This document shows, in pieces, positions 42,115 through 54,120 of a stretch of 64,000 bases of DNA (positions are counted from its first letter, which is position 1; each line of letters opens with the position of its first letter). The DNA lies in contig CM061919.1 in the NCBI GenBank assembly GCA_031002005.1, forward strand, positions 11,541,687-11,605,686, read 5' to 3'. A program made the position numbers and the translations under genes. The notes under the pieces were generated by a model. It saw nothing but the letters and a program-made list of their open reading frames with translations, ran no database searches and was not told the DNA's origin. Source of the stretch: Vandiemenella viatica (Eukaryota; Arthropoda; Insecta; Orthoptera; Morabidae).

Positions 42115-43902
42115 TGCCTCCACTGACATCACTATATAGGCCACTTGTTGGTAAATACATACATAGCTACAGATACCATGCTTTTCAGCTCGCCAAATTT
42201 CAATCACATATCCTTTTTTTAAAAAAGCATGTCTGTCCTTCAACATACCTCCAAATGGTCTTACAATCAAACTGCCAATATTTGGTTGTCCCCCACAAAT
42301 TCGCCCTGCCCTACATGCCTTTCGCTACCAACAGTCTTTAGCCCTTACTCACCCTGTTCTGCAACAGTATACCATTCTGGCTAACCAGCATTCTGGAAAC
42401 CTCATATCCCTACACAAACTACTCATATTATCATTCCCACAAGTAATTACAGTTTTGCAGCATATTTTACAGCAAGCAGTTAACTCCAGCAGTATGCATG
42501 CCCAGAAACATTTACAGAAGTTATCCAAATTGCTGAAGTCCCATCTAGCACTAGGGCAGTTTCTTCCACACCAACCAATGGTCTACCAATCAAAATCACA
42601 GCCTCCTCTGATTTCCTCAAAACCGTACATTGCCCAGCTCCTCAACATACCTCAACCTCCCCCTTTAAAACCTGCACCTCGCTCTCTGCACCAAAGTCCT
42701 ACTCCCAAGCCTAAACTGTCAGTTATAAACCTATCCTCATCACCATTATATCCCAGCTCTCTGTACTCTCCAAAGGACTCTCCCACCCCCACATTTTACC
42801 ATGCCAAACTAGTCCGTGACACACTATCGTTCTGCCATACACTCCGCTGGCGGTATCACTTTGCCACTCATAGCAGTGAACAGGGATATCAGGACAACCT
42901 AGAACCAAGTCTAGAGAAATTCAAACCATCATCCACACTTGACCCTCCACCTCTTCCCAAGAACCATCCCCTCCAAATTTTTGAAGATTTCCTTTCCACC
43001 AGTTTGGCCTCTCCCACTTTCCTTAAATCTTTAGCAAACACCGATAATCTTAGCCCAGCTGAAACCCGTGCCAGAAAACAACTCTCTAGCAATTCAGATC
43101 TCATTATCCTTCCAGCTGACAAGGGCTCAACCACTGTAGTCATGAACATTAATGACTATGTGGCTGAAGCTCTTCGTCAGCTATCAGACACCAAAATCTA
43201 CTGCTGCCTATCGGAAGATCCAACTCCTGCTGTCAACAAAAAAAATACAAGAATATGTGCAGTTTAGTGGACCTCTCCAAGGTCTCACCCCACAATCCAT
43301 TTTGCTTCTCACTCTTCAAAATCCACGTACACCCACCCTTCATCTATTGCCCAAAATCCATAAACCTGGCAATCCAGGACGCCCTATCGTTGCAGCCTAC
43401 GGATCGCCAACAGAGCGCATCTCTGCCTTGGTTGACCAGTACCTACAGCCCATTGTTAATCAGCTCCCTTCTCATATAAAGGACACCCAGCACTTTCTCT
43501 TCCGGCTTTCTACCTTACCCACACCTTCCGACTCAATACTGGTTACCATTGACGTCACGTCCTTGTATACAAACATTCCACACTGGCATGGCCTCAGGGC
43601 CATGGAACACTTTCTGGACCAGCGCCCTCCTAACAACCTTCCTCATCAAATTAGCCCACCTTATCCTTAATAACTACTACTTCTCCTTCAAAGGCAACAT
43701 CTATCACCAAACCTGTGGAACTGCCATGGGTACCCGCATGGCCCCTTCTTATGCTAATCTGTTCATGGGCTGGCTGGAACAGACATTTCTGGAGGAAGTC
43801 CCTCTCAAACCCCTCATTTGGCTGATTTGGACGCATGGAGAAAATGAACTGCTAAATTTTCTGAACCATCTCAATAACTTTAGCATGCTGAAATTCACTT
43901 AG
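42115..43902 (+). pseudogene. PLE-A4 RT polyprotein lacking the YxDD motif
   Basis: The frames in order are MPPLTSLYRPLVGKYIHSYR (42115), a 270-residue frame from 42455 with a proline-rich stretch and SDLIILPADKGSTTVVMNIN, and a frame from 43257 with LHLLPKIHKPGNPGRPIVAA and SILVTIDVTSLYTNIPH (motif A). The last frame, from 43660, has GTAMGTRMAPSYANLF (motif B). In the final frame LKPLIWLIWTHGENELL shows that about eight residues, including the catalytic YMDD, are deleted relative to PLE-A3 (LKPLVWIRYMDDIFIIWTHD). Frameshifts lie near 43245 (in an A run) and 43650. Confidence 0.82.
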
Positions 43903-44127
43903 TCCTACTCCCACACCCAGGCCACATTCTTGGATGTGGATTTGTCCCTATCCAATGGCTATCTCAACTCTTCAGTTCACATCAAACAAACCAACCAATC
44001 TTCAACAGTATCTCCATTTCGACAGTTGCCACCCATACCATACCAAACTAGAGGTGGGCGCTGCTTACCAAAATCTCGGCGGCGGCGCGCCGAACATTTT
44101 CAGCCGGCGGCGTGACTACTTTATATA

Positions 44128-44560
44128 TGATACTAGAAGACCCGTGCGAAAATTTCACTAGTAAAATACGATTAATAGTGAGGTTTAATCCTTGTAGTAT
44201 AATGAAAAGTAGAACCGCACTTATGTAGCAAATATTTATTTGTTTAGTGTAATAGGTACGCATCAAAACATATTACGAAACAGTTAGAAAAATTTAAAAC
44301 ACACTGTATGTACGACAAACTGTTACCGACCTTAACACAATGCAACCAACCTGAACAAAATGCACACAGCATATTAACATCTATGATATGTGTTGCTGTG
44401 CGAATAAAATGTTTACATTGAAATTGTTTAGTAAAATAAAAATGCTTCCGTAACAGAAAAAAAAAATCCGGAAAGCTACTTATTGTATAAAAAAAGTTTA
44501 TTGACTTATCTGTGATATCTGCTGTTGCAATCTAGGGACTTGGCTCTGAACTGTCTCATA
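44128..44560 (+). repeat. Interspersed repeat R1, copy 2
   Basis: Inverted relative to 17815-18268, with the same landmarks in reverse order starting actagaagacccgtgcgaaa. It adjoins a short GC-rich stretch (44048-44127, ggcggcggcgcgccg) that follows the truncated PLE-A4. Confidence 0.75.
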
Positions 44561-44574
44561 CGGGCGACCACTTT

Positions 44575-45715
44575 AAGCATCAAATTCCGAAAAATTCTTT
44601 CTTAATTTATGATTTTACCTACTTTATCACCTTAAACTTTAAAACAAGATGTCATTTATCGATTTCGGTTAGATATCGAAGGAGATAAATGGTTCGTAAT
44701 TTTTTAAATAAGTTGTAGAAATAATATTGATACTTTTGTCCTTTAAGGGTCGAATTCCAAAAAATTACTTTCATGAAATATGGTGTGACCAAAGCGGACA
44801 CCTTGGTCTTTAAAATGATTCCTCATTTCTCCATTTCGGTTACGATAAAAAAAAGTTTTAGAAATGGTGAGATTTTTTGCCCCTTGGGGGTTGAACTTGT
44901 AGAAAGTTCGTTCTTAAAATATGATCTGACCAAAGCGGATACTTTAAAATTTTAAACGATACCTCATTTATTAATTTCGATTTGGTATCAAGGGAGATAA
45001 ATGGCTCATGACAGGAAAATGCGTTGTAGAAATATTAATATCTTTGGCCTTTAAAAGGTCGAATTTTGAAAAATTCCTTTCTTAAAATATGGTGTAACCA
45101 ACCGAAGACCTGAGTCTTTAAAATGATACCTCGTTTATCAATTTTGTTTAATTATCAAGGGAGATAAATGACTCGAGACACAAAAAAGCATTTTAGAAAT
45201 ATTGACATTTTGGCCCTTTAAGGATCAAATTACGAAAAATTGCTTTTTTAAAATATAATGTGACCACGGCGGAGACTTTAATATTTAATATGATAGTTCA
45301 TTTATTTATATCGGTTAGATATGAAGGGAGATAAATGGCTCGTGACACAAAAACGCGTTGCACAAATATTGATATTTTTGCCCTTTAAGGGTCGAATTCA
45401 GAAACATTCCTGTATTAATATGTGATGTCACCAAACCGGAGATCTTAATCTTTAAAATGATACTTCATTAAACGATTTCAGATAGGTATCCAGGAGATAA
45501 ATGACTCGTAACACAAAAAAAAAAAACAGCATTTTAGAAGTATTTACATTTTTGCCCTTTATAGGTCGAATTCCGAAAAAAATTCTTTCTTATAATGTGA
45601 TGTGACCAAAGTGGAGACCATAAGCTTTAAAATGACACCTCATTCATTGATTTCGATTAAGTATTAAGGGAGATAATGGCTTGTGAGAAAAAAAAAAAAC
45701 CTTATAGAAATAATA
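44575..45715. repeat. Tandem satellite array, period about 168 bp
   Basis: Roughly seven diverged units each contain aagggagataaatggctcgt, tagaaatattga, ccctttaagggtcgaattc, gaccaaagcggag and aaaatgatacctcattta. The ggagataaatg landmark recurs near 44680, 44992, 45160, 45330, 45497 and 45668, consistent with one period of about 168 bp (two between the first pair). Units are AT-rich and non-coding. Confidence 0.85.
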
Positions 45716-45879
45716 TATATCATATAGATGTACATATCATTCCTTCATCTCAACAACAGAAAATAAGTAACGTTTCATTTATATATTCAAAATCTTGCAG
45801 GTTTTTGTACTCTTTGTAGTTATCATGTATAAAGATAATTTTATTTGGTTTTATTTGGGTTAACTGAGCTTAGGCTAGA

Positions 45880-47220
45880 CCTTTAGGTAGAAATGACTAA
45901 CCTAGTCACAGAAAATACTCTTTCGCTCGGTGTGCTTGTGCAGGCACACAAAGAAAAGTCTAGGTAAGGGCAGAAAACCGAGGAAAGGCTTTTTGCTGTT
46001 CAAGTAACTTAAAAGATTTCCATCTTTAGAATCTGATGTATCAGATGAAGCTAAATATCTCCAACTTTCTTCAGCGATCGGATAATCATTATCACCATAC
46101 ACACGATATTTCATCAATAGTTTCTGTAGCAACGATGTATCATTGGTGGATATTGTAGAAGCAATAGAATCCCTACTTTCATTTGTTTCTGGCACATTAA
46201 TGGCAGTGATTACTTCCCTGATATACGAGGCAATAAATGAAGTACTGGTCTTTCGTATTGACTCCAAATATGTATCTACTTCTTTGAGACCCATAAAATG
46301 ATAATCCAAAGGTGATACTGCTACGACCGCTCTTGTGGAAGCGAATTGCTTGCTAACTTCTGCCACCATGTTGGGATTAAGCCGAAACATAGTCAATAAT
46401 TCGTCATCTAAGACAGAATTCATGATCTCAATTATTTCAGAACCAAACAGAAGATTCACATTCATTGTACATATTTTTGAGATGACATGACGTCAACTGC
46501 TTCGCGAAAACTTTATCAAAATTTTACTAGATGTTTTATGTCTAAAAGATTTGGCTCACTTTGCTTTATCTCATCTTGTACTATCTTTCTAAACATCTTA
46601 TTTATTATGTCACAGTTGCATACGTGGGTTAAACTTGCCAGCATCCCTGTAAATCTATGCCAACGAGTTGGTCTTTCAGTTTTGATAGAAAGAGTGTTTA
46701 TAACACTTCCTGATCCTGATACGAATAGCGAGCTCTTCAACTATTTCATCCAATCTTTCTGTGTGTACTTGTACATCTAATCATTTCTAAAATAGGATCG
46801 GCCTCATCACTGAACGACGTTATCAAGGGAATCCAAAAACTCTTTTTCCATTTTTCGGCATGTGCTGACAAGGGGTATCTGTCTCTCTCTCTCTTGACAA
46901 TCTTCTTGCATTCTTTTTACGAGCCTTTCAATTTCAGGAACTCTGTTTAGGCCTCCTCTGTAACAAAATTATGGAGCCCATGACCAAGACACAGATTGGT
47001 GTTCCATATTAGCTAGCCAACGAAACTGCTCTTCGCACGTTTTCTCCAGCATCAATGACAGCTGGAATCTTCTATTCAATTAGTCTCAACTGTTTCTTTA
47101 TATCTCTTATCATGCCTTCTATTTGCACCAGTCTTCATTTCCTCCGAACGTTTAGTTCTCAGGGTTAAATACTTTTTGGCCACTAATACTTCTAGGTAAA
47201 AATAGTGACTTGCTGAGCAA
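45880..47220 (-). pseudogene. hAT transposase, degenerate
   Basis: Right to left: AVIDAGENVRRAVS, LGHGLHNFVTEEA, KTERPTRWHRFTGMLASL (RW-like), a 187-residue open frame (46465-45902) with MFRLNPNMVAEVSKQFASTR and, in a shifted frame at its end, CTSTPSERVFSVTRLVIS, the hAT C-terminal dimerisation motif. Stops and shifts are frequent. The open frame could be mistaken for a host gene, but the flanking motifs place it in a ZBED/hAT transposase. Termini were not identified. A tagaggtgggcgc stretch near 44050 could be one. Confidence 0.7.
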
Positions 47221-47372
47221 ATATGTTGTCTGAGTTATAGTTTGTCTACACTGGAAGAGCAGAAAGGAGTTGATTTTTTTTTGTGAGCAAAAGACTTATA
47301 TTTGCAGGGAGATGGTGAGCATGTAGGCAGAATACTGTGTGGATCACAGCAACATCATTGGGTGGTGCAAAT

Positions 47373-49287
47373 TAGGGATGTAACAGATATCCACATCCGC
47401 AAGGGCAAAACTTTCGCATGAAATCCTACATACGTTTTCGCATCCGCAATTTGTAATGTGGATGTATTGCGGATGTTTTGTTTACATTGCAATACATATT
47501 ATTATTTTTTTCTTTATATGAGATTCTGCCCATCATCTCTTAGATAACAAAAAAGTGGTTGTTTTCTGACGATCTTGCAATAAAAGTAACAATGAACTAA
47601 GCGGTGTTATTAGCTAAGTGATGAATTTACAAGTTTGAACTTGCAAGTAAAGTAAAGGTCGGGCTACAATATACGGCGCCAAGCCTGCACAGTCACCGAC
47701 TGACACTTTTCTTATTGTCGCTCACTCGATTGAAGTGAGTTCAAACGACACTGCACGGTGTGTCGGCCGTCATTACTTTGGTTTAATTTTTGACGGTGCG
47801 GGCCACTGTTACGATGGTAGATATGGAGAATCGTATAGAAAGAGCAGAAATTTCTGGTCCTTTATGACTAAATGTTGTTTTAGTGTTACCGATTGCTTTA
47901 GAAAATCCTTTTTTTCAGACTCCCTTTAGGTTCATCAGATGTTCGTAAAATGTAGGTATAGTCCTTGTATGTTCGCTTTAACAAATCAAAGCTTTACCGG
48001 ACGTGAAGGTCGATTTTAAGGCCTGTAAAAATTGCATCTGAGACCCGAATTTTTCAAACCGCGAACCTTCCTTACCCGAATCACACGCCGCAAGCATATG
48101 AATTTATAAGTACTGAAAAATATGTATTCAATCATATAAAAGTGCATTTGTGTTTTGGGATAGCAAAAATAAATTTTACAGAAAAAAATAAGCTGATTTT
48201 ACTATGTTTGAATATTTGTCATTACATCCAGATTTCTCTCTTGACTTAGATGTGGTATACAATTGGGGTAACTGAAAGCCTTGTTCAAATCCCTGTCTCA
48301 GCTCTAATTTTCATGGGCATTAAAATTCACAGTAACTTCTGGCAAAGCTTTGATTTGTTAACGCTAAGATGCTATGACGCTCGGTGATTCGAATTTCATG
48401 TTTTAAAAACAGGTGACAACGGTAGAGGTGGACTGTGCAGCTGATAAGAAACTCTGTGACTGAAATTTTTAGATCACATGATATTATTGTTATTTTACAG
48501 AATCTTTGGAGTCTGTATTTAAATTAAAATGTATAATAATCTTATTACTTTGTTAAAAAAATATTGAGTGAATCAAAAGGAACCTGTAACCACTTTCACG
48601 GACCATCAAGAGTTCTTTTATCAAAAATATCTCTTAAGTCCTACAAGTTGTACTGTGAATGAGCCACTAGATTGGTGGGATGGTGGGTGGCGAGCACAGA
48701 ACTGAGCATGGCGAGTAGGCGGTAACGGCCTGGCCTCGCATTCGGGAGGACGCCGGTTCGAATCCCCGTCCGGTAAACCAGATTTTGGTTTTCCATGGCT
48801 TCGCCAAATCACTCCAGGTGAATGCTACCTTTAAAAGACTATGGCCGAATTCCTTCCCGTTCCTAGCCCCGATCGTTATATGCCTCGAATCACCTCGACG
48901 TCGAAGAGGTGTATAGTTATAAGACAAAAAAAAAAAAGCGAACACGGAGATGCACGGTGGCGTGGCATTGTGCTTGACATTTAGATTTAGTCTAGGTACG
49001 AACTCCGCAAAGTTCATATGACAGAGTGGTTTTTAGACGCGTGCGTAGTTACGTAAATAATTTAATTCATTCGTGAAATCATCCCATAAGTTTTTGTTGA
49101 AACAAAAATAAATCAATATTGTAGTATGATATGGAAATAGAATATTCTTATGAAAAAAGATTGGTTTAAATTTATTTTTGATAAAATGTAAACAATTATA
49201 AATTTATTTTTCCACATCGGCTTCCGCTAAACATCCGCATCCGCGGATGTCAAGGACTGATCCGCAAAGATGACATCCGCAACCCTA
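47373..49287. mobile_element. Non-autonomous hAT element, 1915 bp
   Basis: Ends TAGGGATG / CAACCCTA with a perfect 8-bp duplication GTGCAAAT (47365-47372 and 49288-49295). Subterminal catccgc motifs are repeated at both ends. There is no transposase. A SINE is inserted at 48701-48937. Confidence 0.87.
48701..48937 (+). mobile_element. tRNA-derived SINE
   Basis: The 5' part has a Pol III B box GGTTCGAATCC at about 48752-48762 and an A-box-like tggcgagtaggcgg upstream. It is followed by ccagattttggttttccatg, a conserved body found in widespread arthropod SINEs, then aaatcactccagg and aattccttccc, and ends in an A tail (48925-48937). An imperfect 11-bp duplication GCGAGCACAGA / GCGAACACGGA flanks it. 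Confidence 0.78.
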
Positions 49288-49649
49288 GTGCAAATTATCT
49301 GCAAAGGGCTATGTGACCTTGCAGGTAATGGCATCAAGCGAGCAGAAAGTCATGACTATTGAAGAGGCAATTCGTTCTGACCAGCAAATCCACCTTTGAA
49401 CATTAGCAAGCATGTTAAACATTTTTTACTGTACAGTTCATGGTGGTGCATGACTGACTGAACTTTCGTAAAGTGAGTTGTTGGTGGGTGCCAATGAACT
49501 TCACAGGGGTAACAAATGATGACATGTCTGGACAGCTTGGAGCAGTACACTGCAGACGGACAACCTTTTTCTAGATAGCATTATAGATAATGAGTCATGA
49601 GCATACCACTAAACACCTGAAACCAAGAGGGTTTCCATTGAAGGGAAAC

Positions 49650-50075
49650 ATTGCAGTTCCCCAGCAAAGAAGAAATTCGATGTGAAGTATTTGAAACCTT
49701 TTCCTACTATCTGATCAATTTGTCCTGCCCAGTTGAGTTTGTTTTCAAATGTTAGGCCAAGATTCTTTCTCCACCTTATAACCAATCTTTAATTTTTGTA
49801 ACTAATAAGCTGGTTCCTCTTTGCATTTGTCTTCATCTCATATTGACCTACCCAGCTAGATATCCTATCCAAATCCCCCAGCAGCTGTTCAGTCTTCTGC
49901 TCTTTTGATCCTCTTATATATCATTGTCATCTGCAAACAAGCTAACTTCTGGCAATAAACCATCAACACAATCATTCTTTAGAATAACAATGGTTCCAAT
50001 ACACTGTCCTGTGGGACTCTCATGTTAACTTTATAGTAATCCATCAACACAAATACTAGATCAATAATGTTAAAG
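49650..50075 (-). pseudogene. LINE RT fragment, jockey/CR1-like, degenerate
   Basis: The minus-strand reading shows LLPEVSLFADDNDI (motif C), then RRLNSCWGIWIGYLAG and NLGLTFENKLNWAGQIDQIV in another frame, an order typical of these RTs. Stops are frequent and no ends were found. Confidence 0.6.
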
Positions 50076-50796
50076 GTATATTATTGAAAGTGGTAGATCA
50101 ACATAGAGTGACGATATACATATAAATCATATTTTGAAAAACTGTAAATACAAAAATAAAATATAAGCAATATAAATAGTAGTGATAATAAGTGTTGGGT
50201 CTGGTGGGAGGGATTTATTGGAGATTGAAGCCTGGAGGATGTCTGGTGTCCTGGATATTCTGTTAGGCTAGTTCCCATCTACGTAGTTCAGAGTAGGTTG
50301 TGTTATCAGGGAAAACTTGGATCGCCCTAACTGAGAAACAGTTGTTAAAATTATTCACTTTGTGGGAACTGGCATGTTTTGGCACTGGATGGGCCTAATT
50401 GTTTAGTATACACTGTCTGTCTATGGCCATTCATTCTGATAGCAAGTGGGTTAGTAGTGAGGCCTATATATGAGGTGGAGCAGTGGAGGCATGTAAGTTG
50501 ATATATGAGGTGTGTTGTAATGCAAGTAGCATGACCAATGATGGGGAATGTTTCACCTGTGGCAGGATTGGAGTAAGTGGTAGTAGCTGGATGCTAGCTA
50601 TATGTTTTACAGTGGGGATGCGCAGGAATGATCCCTGTGGTAGTTTGAGGGAATTACTGGGTGAATACTTGTGAACCAAGATTTTTTTTAAGATTTGGTA
50701 GTCTTCTAAAACGTGCGTGGGTAGGATTTTATGGAGAATGGTGCGTGTCCCGGGGCAAGAATGTAGGAATCACGCCCACGATAAAGAATTAGGTTA

Positions 50797-51098
50797 TAAA
50801 TGAATGTAATTTTTCTCAGCGTTGTTTATTTATAAACATTTCTCGGGAAACAAACCGAGTAATGTTGTTATTAATGCACAATATTTCGGCGACTTTATTC
50901 TCCGTCGCCATCTTCAGGTGCAGTTACAAGTCTTGAAGTCAGCCCTGAGCGTGTTGTTTACACACTCAAGGCTGACTTCAAGGCAGACTTCAAGACTTGC
51001 AACTGCACCTGAAGATGGCGATGGAGAATAAAGTCGCCGAAATATTGTGCATTAATAACAATATTACTCGGTTTGCTTCCCGAGAAACGTTTATAAAT
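50797..51098. mobile_element. 302-bp palindromic PLE-like insertion with 14-bp target duplication
   Basis: Two arms of about 130 bp mirror each other around 50955. Each contains cctgaagatggcga...taaagtcgccgaaatattg, and the outer ends resemble the cccgagaaac terminus of PLE-B. A 14-bp duplication AAAGAATTAGGTTA lies at 50783-50796 and 51099-51112. It has no coding. Confidence 0.82.
51009..51042 (+). ncRNA. Hammerhead-like core in the palindromic insertion
   Basis: CTGAAGA, then t, hairpin ggcga...tcgcc (5 bp, loop of 12), then GAAA: the CUGANGA...GAAA order with the same one-base offset as in PLE-B. A mirrored copy is on the minus strand at about 50885-50919. Confidence 0.45.
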
Positions 51099-51315
51099 AA
51101 AGAATTAGGTTAATTGACTCGAGACCAGGGAAGAATTGTGTGATGAGAAAGGGGGGGGGGGAGGAGCTACGATTAGTTTCAAGGAGTTTAGCCTTGGAGT
51201 GGCTTTGCACAGGAGAGGCTATAGCATGAGAGATTTATTTGTGTATAGTTACCAAGGGAATTGATGAATAGTTTACCAAAAACTTTGAAACAATTTAAAA
51301 ATGAATTTGTAGAGG

Positions 51316-51893
51316 ACAAAAAAAACAACATAAAAACCGCCTTCAAAAAAAAGCACTAAACTTTTTAAAATAACTTTATATCTTGCTTAGGAGAAAGTAA
51401 ATCTAAATGGACAATATTTTATATTACTTTCATCGAAATTTTGACATTAATTAGTTATTTTTGGAGTTGGTGCCAGCAGTCACATCGCGAAGATCGAATT
51501 ACCGAACTTCTTTTGATGTTAGAGGCGAAACGTGGAGTACGAATAAAAATTCCCAATATTTTACAACATGTCGTGAGGCAGATAGTGTTATTGCGGGAGA
51601 CAGCTTAGGGAAACAAATTAACAGTATTTTAATCTGTGGCTCGGCCTTATTGGTCTTCCGGCATATCTCTGGCACTATAGCTCATTTGGTAGCCTGCATC
51701 ATGCAGTAAACGATTTACAGTTAGCATAATATCGGCGTATCATCTGTATGTTTCAGTTTTGTTGAAACATGTTTCTAGCATTAATTGTAGGTAAGCAGTA
51801 ACGTGATTTTTTATGTATTAGTGTTATTCATTATTGTTTTTATCTTTATTTTTTCTTGCTTTCGCTGACACAGACTCCAAAAATAACTAATTA
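51316..51893 (+). mobile_element. Long-TIR miniature element M, copy 1 (right TIR truncated)
   Basis: Left TIR with acataaaaaccgccttc and ttatttttggagttggtgcc. The interior is the reverse complement of copy 2 at 54558. The right TIR breaks off after taactaattaatgtaaaag, where the repeat array begins. Confidence 0.75.
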
Positions 51894-52299
51894 ATGTAAA
51901 AGTATATACATGCCAAGTCCATCGAATCGGATTAAAATGTGGCTTTTGTATAAATATTAAGGAAAGGGTAGTTTGCTTTTGATTTTTTTGGTCAGAAATC
52001 TTATCCATAAAAAATTACATACATATCTGCCAACTTTCATTAAGATCGGTCAAATGGTGTCGTCTGTAGCTTTCTAAAAAGAAATTGACAAAAATTAAGG
52101 GTGTGGAAACGGGGAGAGAGGTTCAGTTTTTGCAAACCAAGAGTTGGCATTATTTTTCTCTTTGTTTTATAGTAAAAATTTGCTAAGTTCTGTCTAAACC
52201 GGATAAAAACTGTGGTTGTGTATAAAAATTAAGCGGCTTAATGGGGAGAGGGGGTGGTTTTTAACCTACTTCAAAAAAGGAGGAGGTTCTCAATTCGTC

Positions 52300-52332
<33 letters not shown>

Positions 52333-54120
52333 GTATGTATGTTCAGCGATATCTTCGCCAATTTTGAACCGATTTAAATGAAAATTATTTAGTGGATAGG
52401 GAATACCTCCAAAGTGGTCCCATATGAATTTCATTGAGAAACCACCCCTTCTACCCCCCTCCGCCCCCTAATTTTTATACAAATACATATTTTTTATTCG
52501 ATCTCGATGAAACTTTGGACATATATAGCCAAAAATAAAGAGAAAAATACTGTAAACTTTTGGTTTTAAAAACTGAACCGCTCTCCCCCTATCCACCCCC
52601 TTAATTTTTGCCAATTTTCTTTATTCAAAGCTACAGTCGACACATTTAACCGATCTCCATTAAAGTTGGCAATTACATGTAGTTTCTCATGGAAAAGGTA
52701 TCTGAACAAAAAAAAAAAAAACACCTCTCTCCCCTTTACACCCCGTAATTTTATAGAAATCTACATTTCTTATATGATTTTTATTGAACTCCTTCAACCC
52801 CATTAACTTTTGTCAATGTTCTTTATAAAAAGCTACAGTCGCAATCGTTTGACCGATTACCATGAAAGTTGGTGCTTATATGTATTTTTTCACGAAGAAG
52901 AAGTCTAACCAAAAGATCTACAAACCACCCCCTCTCCCCATTAACCGCTTACTTTTTATATACAACCACAGTTTTTATCCGGTGTAGACAGAAATTAGCA
53001 AATTTTTACTATAAAACAATGAGAAAAATTATGCCAACTCTTGGTTTGCAAAAACTGAACCCCTCTCCCCGTTTCCACCCCCCTGATTTTTGTCAATTTC
53101 TTTTTAGAAAGCTACAGTCGACACCATTTGACCAATCTTTATGAAAGTTGGGACATATATATATAGGCCTATATATAATTTTTTATGACCAAAAAATCAA
53201 AAAAAAACTATCCTAGCTCCACTTCCCTTAATATTTGTACAAAAACCACATTTTAATCCGATTCAGTGGAACTTCGCATGTGTATACTTTAAAACAAATA
53301 TAAAAAGAAAAATACTGTCCACATTACTTTCACAAAAATGCAAAGCCTATCCCCCTTTCTACCCCTTCGATTACTGTCAATGTTCTTTATACAAAGCTAC
53401 CGTTTCTTTCTGATTTTGAAGGAAGTATGCACATGTATACTGCAAAACAAACAGAAAAATACTGTCTACATTTGGTTTCGAGAGTCCAAACTCTGCTTTG
53501 TCCTTTCCATCCTTTAGTCTACAGTTTCTATCCGATTCTGAAGGAAATTTGCACATGTATACTTTAATTAGGTCGCAGAAGCGCAACCCCTCTTCCCTTC
53601 TACCCCCACCCCTAATAATTTCCAATGTTCTTTATAGATATCCACAGTTTTATCAGATTTCCATGGAACACTGCACATTTACACTTAAAAACAAAGAGAC
53701 ACATAGTGTCTACATTCTGTTTGCAAAACCCTACCACTTACTCCCTTACCCCATTTATTTTTTTGCAAATTTTCTTTTCACAGTGCTACAGTTATTATCT
53801 GGTTTCGATGGAAATTTGCCCGTGTATACTTTAAAACAAAGAGAAAATTAGTGCCCTAACTAGTTTTACAAAAACCAAATACTCTTCGTCTCCACATCCC
53901 TTAATTGTTTTTTATACATACCTACAGTTTTATCTGATATCAATAGAAATTTACACACCTATACTTTAAATCAATCAGAAAAGGCAGTCTACATTTGGTA
54001 TACAAAAGCCCAATCCCTCTTCCCCTTTACCCTCACCCTTTTTAATTTTCAATGTTCTTTACAAAAATCCACAGTTTTAAATCCCGTCAAAATCAATTAA
54101 GCTATTTTTAAGTCATGGCA
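51894..54120. repeat. Divergent repeat array, switching orientation near 52300
   Basis: Units of very roughly 150-200 bp contain a caatgttctttatacaaagc / tacagt block, then accatgaaagttggcacata, tgtattttttcat, ccccttaattttt and catttggttt. Units before about 52270 run opposite to those after 52320, and the switch falls at ggaggaggttctcaattcg followed by a T run (52307-52332). Similarity between units is low to moderate. No coding. The array origin is unknown. Confidence 0.75.

Larger units (their letters stand above)
39513..44047 (+). mobile_element. PLE-A4, plus-strand Penelope-like element split by a DD41D transposon
   Basis: A 3'-terminal piece (39513-39815 plus 42025 to about 42100) with the LRRWELAYQNILDTRHPPG block and 3' UTR is followed directly by the N-terminus and RT of another copy (42115-44047). 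This is the tandem layout in which a PLE carries a partial copy of its own 3' end in front. The element is truncated at 44047, before the endonuclease. It faces PLE-A3 head to head. Confidence 0.78.
50085..51240 (-). mobile_element. PLE-A5 fragment, interrupted by a palindromic PLE insertion
   Basis: The minus strand carries KYSPSNSLKLPQGSF, LVMLLALQHTSYINLHAS and SLTEYPGHQTSSRLQSPIN, the C-terminal parts found in PLE-A3 (30.9-31.3 kb), with frameshifts. Sequence continues across the 302-bp insert with attgactcgagaccagggaa. The 5' RT part is missing, and a G run lies near 51151-51160. Confidence 0.75.

Noticed and set aside
44048..44127. tagaggtgggcgc stretch as a hAT terminus
   Set aside because: No matching inverted end or 8-bp duplication found. 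It remains only a hint.
45902..46465. 187-residue open frame as a possible host gene
   Set aside because: The neighbouring frames carry hAT motifs (RW-like block, SERVFSVT dimerisation motif), so it is a surviving stretch of transposase.
48701..48790. Possible tRNA gene
   Set aside because: It has a B box, but no foldable tRNA with anticodon arm was apparent. It is followed by a SINE body and an A tail, with flanking duplication.
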